Below are positions 59,528 to 64,000 of a stretch of 64,000 nucleotides of DNA, in pieces. Below the pieces are notes generated by a model. It did no database searches and was not told where the DNA came from. It was given only the letters and a program-made list of their open reading frames with translations. The position numbers and the translations under genes are program-made. The stretch is from Rhizomicrobium sp. (GTDB lineage: Bacteria; Pseudomonadota; Alphaproteobacteria; Micropepsales; Micropepsaceae), in NCBI GenBank assembly GCA_037200985.1, contig JBBCGJ010000001.1, positions 654,756 through 718,755 on the forward strand, written 5' to 3'. Within the stretch, counting starts at the first letter, position 1. Every line of letters begins with the position of its first letter.

Positions 59528-59545
59528 TATGGCAACGTGTGCATA
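59528..59545. promoter_or_regulatory. LacI-type operator candidate
   Basis: TATGGCAACGTGTGCATA is an 18-bp imperfect dyad with a central CG, typical of LacI/GalR operators. It lies between the divergent VOC gene and the LacI-family gene. Confidence 0.5.
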
Positions 59546-59591
59546 GTCGGAGCGAGGACTTCGCGTCTGTCGTGATCGGGGCGACCCAAGC

Positions 59592-60689
59592 ATGCGCAAA
59601 TCGAAACCGCCCGCAACGGCAAGGGCGAATATTTCCATAAAGGACATCGCCAGGCATCTGGATATCGCGCATTCGACGGTATCGCGGGCCCTCGGCGATC
59701 ATCCCTACACCAACCGGGATACGAAGGAGCGTGTGCGCCGCGCTGCGGAGAAGCTCGGCTACATACCGCATACCGCGGCGCGAGCGCTGCGCAGCGACAA
59801 GGGTGTGCTGATCGGCCTGATCGTTCCCAACATCACGAGCGAGGCCTTCGCTGCCGCCGCGCAAACTCTATCGCATCGATGCTTGAAGGAAGGCCTTCAA
59901 GTTGTGCTTGCGATTTCGGAGGACGATCCGGACCTCGAGTATGGGCACGTGGCGGCCCTTCGCGCCGCGCGCGCGGCCGGCATCGTCATCGCGCCCTCGC
60001 GCATGCCGCACGAGAAGACGATTTCTCTGCTCCGCTCCGTTCCCACGGTTCAATACGCACGCCATCATCCGCGCATTGTGGCGCCGAGCGTCGCCGTCGA
60101 CAGCGAGCGCGGCATCGCCCTCGCAACGCAGCACCTCTTGCAGCTGGGCCATCGTCGCATCGCCTATCTGGGCCCCGACCGCGCCATCAGCACCGGCGCC
60201 GCCCGCCTGTCGGGATTTGTCGATGCCCATGCGAAATTCGGGCTGAAGCCGGCCATGGCGATGGCGTCGACCGGGACAATGGATTCGGACCGCGTGCAAA
60301 CGCGGATTGTGGAGCTGCTGCAATCGCGCACGCCTCCGACCGGGGTCATCTTCGGCGCGGGGTCCGGGATAGCCGGCGCGCTCATGGCGCTGCGTGACGC
60401 CCAACTCGAAGTGCCGCGGGACATCTCGATCGTCGGCTACGGCAATCCCCAATGGTACGAGATTTGGGGGCCCGGCATAACGACCGTCGCGCAGCCGTTC
60501 GTCCAGATGGCGAATGCGGCGGCGTCCGAATTGATTGCCCAGATTGCCGATCCGGCCAAGGCGCCGGCAAAGCCTCTTCGGATCAAGCTGGCCCCGGAAT
60601 TCATCGTGCGCGGGTCCACGATGCGGCCACCGCCGCACGGCGCCAGACGGCGCGCCTCGGCGCTGAACTCCGAGCTCGCGGGCGCCTGA
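59592..60689 (+). CDS. LacI-family transcription regulator
   Basis: A 365-residue repressor: N-terminal helix-turn-helix ISIKDIARHLDIAHSTVSRAL at 15-35, hinge AARALRSDK, then a periplasmic-binding-protein-like effector domain. It probably controls the flanking catabolic genes on both sides in response to an unknown sugar or aromatic effector. Confidence 0.92.
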   Translation: MRKSKPPATARANISIKDIARHLDIAHSTVSRALGDHPYTNRDTKERVRRAAEKLGYIPHTAARALRSDKGVLIGLIVPNITSEAFAAAAQTLSHRCLKEGLQVVLAISEDDPDLEYGHVAALRAARAAGIVIAPSRMPHEKTISLLRSVPTVQYARHHPRIVAPSVAVDSERGIALATQHLLQLGHRRIAYLGPDRAISTGAARLSGFVDAHAKFGLKPAMAMASTGTMDSDRVQTRIVELLQSRTPPTGVIFGAGSGIAGALMALRDAQLEVPRDISIVGYGNPQWYEIWGPGITTVAQPFVQMANAAASELIAQIADPAKAPAKPLRIKLAPEFIVRGSTMRPPPHGARRRASALNSELAGA

Positions 60690-60740
60690 ACAAGCGGTGA
60701 CGACTGACCTTTAGAGGTTCAAAAAAAAGCGGGAGGACAG

Positions 60741-61859
60741 ATGACCAAGACAATGCTGGCGGCGCGGTTGCATGAGTTCGGCAAACCATTCTCGCTGGAG
60801 GAAGTGCCCGTGCCGGTACCCCGGCCCACCGATGTCCTGATATCCGTGCGCGCGTGCAACGTGGTGCCCAACCTCGCCAACGTCATCACGCACTACGCGG
60901 AATGGTTTCCCTACCTGCCGCTCCCCAAGCTTCCGGCAACGTTCGGTTTGGACGTCTCGGGCGTCGTTGCCGAGGTCGGTTCGCAGGTGCTTGGCATCGC
61001 GCCGGGCGACCGCGTGTACGTGAATCCGCAGCGGTCGTGCGGCGGCTGCAAGGCGTGCCGCAGCGGCGAGCCGATCGCGTGCGATTCCGTAACCTTCCAA
61101 GGCTATTTTGGGTTCGGTGCGGGCTCGTCGCGCGTGTTCGAACAATACCCGGACGGCGGCCTGGCCGAGTTCATGGTCGCGCCGGTGCGGTCGCTCGTGA
61201 AGCTTCCCGACAGCATCAGCTTCGAAGCCGGCGCGCGGTTCGGCTATCTCGGTACTTCGTATGCAGCTCTGCGCCAGGGACATGCTGGACCGGGAAAGTC
61301 GGCCATCATACTCGGTGCGACGGGGACGCTCGGCGTCGGTGCCGTCCTGCTCGCCTTGGGAATGGGCGTAACGAAGATCTTTGCGGTCGCGCGCAACGCC
61401 GCCGTGCTCGACCTCGTCCGAAACTGGGATCCTCGCAGGATCGACGTTTTGTCCTACGGCACGCAGCCGCTCGAAGCCTGGGTGCGCGATCGGACCGGCG
61501 GTGCAGGCGCGGATATGTTGATCGACGCGCTGCCAACCGGCGCGCCTGTCGGCGTCACCATGGATGCGATCAAGTCCCTCCGCCGCGGGGGATGCGGTGT
61601 CAGCATCGGTGCGATGGCGGAAACGCTGCCGCTCGATCCCGTCTGGTTCATGTGCAACGCATTGCAATGGAAGGGATCGGCTTGGTTCACGGTGGCGGAG
61701 GGCGAAGACATGGCGGCGATGGCCGATGCCGGAACGCTGAATCTCTCCAAATTCGAGCACAAGCGCTACGCGCTGCAGGACGTGAACAAGATGATGGCAT
61801 CTTTGAGTGACCGTGAAAGCGGCCTTGCCAATTTCGTCGTGATGCCAGGCTTCAAGTGA
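60741..61859 (+). CDS. Medium-chain alcohol dehydrogenase
   Basis: A 372-residue MDR protein. The structural-zinc cluster CGGCKACRSGEPIAC is present. At the catalytic site the usual first Cys is replaced (ACNVVPN) and GHE becomes GLD, so catalytic zinc is probably missing. The Rossmann motif GATGTLGVGAVLLA follows. It is the first gene of the plus-strand half of the cluster, preceded by GGGAGGA. Confidence 0.85.
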   Translation: MTKTMLAARLHEFGKPFSLEEVPVPVPRPTDVLISVRACNVVPNLANVITHYAEWFPYLPLPKLPATFGLDVSGVVAEVGSQVLGIAPGDRVYVNPQRSCGGCKACRSGEPIACDSVTFQGYFGFGAGSSRVFEQYPDGGLAEFMVAPVRSLVKLPDSISFEAGARFGYLGTSYAALRQGHAGPGKSAIILGATGTLGVGAVLLALGMGVTKIFAVARNAAVLDLVRNWDPRRIDVLSYGTQPLEAWVRDRTGGAGADMLIDALPTGAPVGVTMDAIKSLRRGGCGVSIGAMAETLPLDPVWFMCNALQWKGSAWFTVAEGEDMAAMADAGTLNLSKFEHKRYALQDVNKMMASLSDRESGLANFVVMPGFK

Positions 61860-61878
61860 CCTGTCGGATGCCGAAAGC

Positions 61879-62613
61879 ATGAGCGGCGACTCCCCGCCCT
61901 ACGTGCTCGTGCACGGCGCCTATATGGGTGCGTGGTGCTGGGGACCCGTGGCGAGCATTCTTCGGTCCCGAGGATGTCAGGTTTTCACGCCGACCCTGAC
62001 CGGCCTGGGAGAACGAAGGCATTTGATGTCGCCCACGATCGACATCGAAACATTCGTCGCGGACGTCATGAACGTCATACTGTTCGAAGACTTGAGCGAC
62101 ATCGTTCTGGTTGGATACAGCTACGGCGCGCGCTCAGCCAGCGGCGTCGCCGACCGGGTCCCCAATCGAATTAGAAAGCTCGTCTTCATTGATGGCGGAC
62201 TGCCCATCGAGGCGACAAGCCGGCTGGATGCAATGCCGCCCGAGGAACGGGCAAGACGAATTGCGTCGGCCGTGAATTTCGACGGCGGCATCAGCGTGCC
62301 GCCGCCACCTGCGGAGCAATTCGGCGTGCCCGATCCGGCGATCCGCGATTGGATGAACCGCCTCATGACCCCACAGCCCTTGAGCGTCGACAAGACGGCC
62401 TTGAAGCTTTCTCGACCCATCGGAAACGGCCTCCCGGTCACATATGTGAGATGCACCGATCCGCCATTTCCGCAGGTGGAGCACCACGCGGCCTATGCGA
62501 GAGCGCGCTCCGACTGGCGCTATACGGAGCTTGCCGCCGGACATGCTGCGATTGTCACGCACCCAAAGCAGGTGGCGGACCTTCTCTTGAACGAACGGAC
62601 TCAAGGTCCCTGA
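61879..62613 (+). CDS. Alpha/beta hydrolase
   Basis: A 244-residue alpha/beta hydrolase: oxyanion region VHGAYMGAWCW, nucleophile Ser81 in VGYSYGARS, and a C-terminal His in ELAAGHAAIV. Resembles plant-esterase-like hydrolases. Starts 19 bases after the alcohol dehydrogenase, likely the same operon. Confidence 0.87.
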   Translation: MSGDSPPYVLVHGAYMGAWCWGPVASILRSRGCQVFTPTLTGLGERRHLMSPTIDIETFVADVMNVILFEDLSDIVLVGYSYGARSASGVADRVPNRIRKLVFIDGGLPIEATSRLDAMPPEERARRIASAVNFDGGISVPPPPAEQFGVPDPAIRDWMNRLMTPQPLSVDKTALKLSRPIGNGLPVTYVRCTDPPFPQVEHHAAYARARSDWRYTELAAGHAAIVTHPKQVADLLLNERTQGP

Positions 62614-62690
62614 GCGCTGACCAAACGAAGGCTCTCAGGCGACTGCTCATGAGAAATTCCGCTGTCCATGCCTAAGGAGGAAGCGCCGAA

Positions 62691-63338
62691 ATGCGATGGA
62701 TCTCATATCGGACGCCGGACGGTGCCGAATCTGTCGGGATCGCCGCAGCAGGCGGTTATCGGGGACTGCCGATAGCAGATCTGGGCGCGGACCTTCTGAC
62801 CCTTGTCGCGAAAGGCAGTTGCGCCCAGGAACAAGCGGCAGCCAGGCTTTCGTCGCAGCCTGTAATCTCCGCCGATGCCGTTGCGTTTCTCACTGTGATT
62901 CCGCGGCCGTCCAAAATCATCTGCATCGGCCTCAACTACGCCGCACACTCCGAGGAGACGGGATTTCGGCGCCCGGTCTATCCTGCCGTGTTCGCGCGCT
63001 ATCCCGCGAGTTTGGTTGCGCATCGCGCCCCAATCGTGCGCCCGAACGCGTCGGAACAACTGGACTATGAGGGCGAACTGGCCGTCATTGTTGGCCGGGG
63101 AGGCCGACATATCCCTGAAGCCGATGCCCTGGAGCGCATCGCCGGATACTCGGTGTTCAACGACGGTTCGATCCGGGACTATCAGCGCAAGTCGGCACAA
63201 TGGACGATGGGAAAGACCTTTGACAGCACGGGCGGCTTCGGGCCGGAGCCGGTGACTGCGGATGAGTTGCCGCCAGGCTGCAAAGGCTTGTGGCTCGAGA
63301 CGAGACTCAATGGGCAGGTCGTTCAGCGGGAGTCTTGA
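62691..63338 (+). CDS. 3'-truncated fumarylacetoacetate hydrolase-family gene
   Basis: A 215-residue protein against about 280 expected. The metal-binding YEGELAVIVG (Glu-x-Glu) and FNDGSIRDYQ Asp are present, but the frame stops right after GQVVQRES, losing the last strands and the substrate lid. The downstream sequence in the same frame is an aldo-keto reductase fragment, so the end is a recombination junction. Probably inactive. Confidence 0.82.
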   Translation: MRWISYRTPDGAESVGIAAAGGYRGLPIADLGADLLTLVAKGSCAQEQAAARLSSQPVISADAVAFLTVIPRPSKIICIGLNYAAHSEETGFRRPVYPAVFARYPASLVAHRAPIVRPNASEQLDYEGELAVIVGRGGRHIPEADALERIAGYSVFNDGSIRDYQRKSAQWTMGKTFDSTGGFGPEPVTADELPPGCKGLWLETRLNGQVVQRES

Positions 63339-63557
<219 letters not shown>

Positions 63558-63673
63558 CACGTCTCACACTAGGTGAATGCGGGCTTGCCGGAACCCCTAT
63601 GTCCGCTTGCGGCCGATAGAGATCGGTCTCTAAATGAGCGGAATCTCCGGATTCGACCGCCGGCGACCGGAAG

Positions 63674-63775
63674 ATTTCTGCGTACAGTCTGGGTACGGCA
63701 ACACTCCGCTGGAGACACAATTATTAGATGTCAGCTGGTTACAGGACTTTTGCGGGTTCTCTTCTGGCACCAGGA
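63674..63775 (+). repeat. 103-bp direct repeat, copy 2
   Basis: Same orientation as 28855-28957, about 80 of 103 positions identical by eye, with one base missing in CTTCTGGCACC. It lies just after a junction of two truncated genes, about 34.8 kb from copy 1. No recombinase gene is adjacent in the window. 63776-63927 holds no recognised gene. Confidence 0.65.
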
Positions 63776-63927
63776 TTTTATCCCTACAAGCGCGCATATC
63801 GGATCACCGGGCAGAATCCCGGCGGGTGCGCGCATAACATGCAGCGGGATGGCGAAATCATCTGCGCGTACCATTGACGCCGAGCCGCCGGACGAGGCTG
63901 GCCAGGGATAGAAGGACGGACGACGAC

Positions 63928-64000
63928 ATGGCGACCGCGACAGGCACGACTCCGCCGTCCGTGCGGGACTGGGTGGCGCGCTTCGCGGCGGCGCTCGCGG
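63928..64000 (+). CDS. Start of an unidentified gene (3' end outside window)
   Basis: Only 24 codons are visible, beginning MATATGTTPPSVRDWVARFA. An N-terminus followed by VRDWVARFAAALA resembles small SAM methyltransferases, but there is too little to call. Purine-rich AAGGACGGACGACGAC precedes the ATG. Confidence 0.4.
   Translation, partial: MATATGTTPPSVRDWVARFAAALA

Overview
The window looks like a high-GC alphaproteobacterial chromosome carrying an integrated conjugative element. The evidence is a Ti/RP4-type trb gene set with the DUF2274/DUF736 companions usual in that class, several exact GGAAC-N16/17-CGTT (EcfG general-stress) promoters, a caa3 oxidase with a PQQ alcohol dehydrogenase, and a DUF6496 histone-like protein. 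No rRNA, tRNA or CRISPR array was seen, and the genus cannot be named from the sequence alone.

Region 1 (1-16354) is conjugation machinery: a relaxase cut by the left edge, traG, a ribbon-helix-helix protein, trbBCDEJLFGI, DUF2274, DUF736 and a small helix-turn-helix protein. An ATPase-methyltransferase fusion (1921-3774) is inserted between relaxase and traG as cargo.

Region 2 (16355-28957) is accessory. A TTGCGCA repeat array precedes a tightly overlapping operon of a Fic-fold protein with a degenerate active site, an OLD-type ATPase-TOPRIM nuclease (GajA-like) and a UvrD-like helicase (GajB-like). This looks like a Gabija defence system with an added Fic protein. Next come two cassettes, each made of two convergent genes with overlapping 3' ends. 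Each cassette is bounded by an inverted repeat that contains both start codons, and a XerC/D-like tyrosine recombinase lies between them. All four sites share CGATAACTnnnAATTA; the three central bases match within a cassette and differ between cassettes. This is the best candidate for an undescribed system: a recombinase-driven pair of invertible or exchangeable two-gene cassettes. A non-specific-endonuclease-like gene and a 103-bp sequence repeated near 63.7 kb close the region.

Region 3 (about 29-54 kb) starts in gene debris (a truncated, frameshifted amino-acid-oxidase/Rieske gene) and continues with stress and housekeeping genes: a DUF6328 membrane protein, a CinA-C amidase, pyrophosphatase, SDR, zinc alcohol dehydrogenase, ATP-dependent DNA ligase, DUF763, a TonB-dependent receptor, a TPP enzyme with a triheme cytochrome, and DUF4142. 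Four exact and two weaker EcfG-type promoters lie here. On the minus strand a nine-gene overlapping operon (50207-41763) encodes caa3 oxidase, CtaG, a PQQ alcohol dehydrogenase carrying the Asp-x-Asp lanthanide signature, a XoxJ-like binding protein and a XoxG-like cytochrome. Together these would carry electrons from periplasmic alcohol to oxygen.

Region 4 (54-63.6 kb) is a catabolic-type cluster around a LacI-family regulator: MetE-like protein, SDR, aldehyde dehydrogenase and VOC dioxygenase-like protein on one side; alcohol dehydrogenase, alpha/beta hydrolase and a truncated FAH-family gene on the other. It ends in an FAH/aldo-keto-reductase junction and the second copy of the 103-bp repeat. 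A new gene begins at 63928 and runs off the window.
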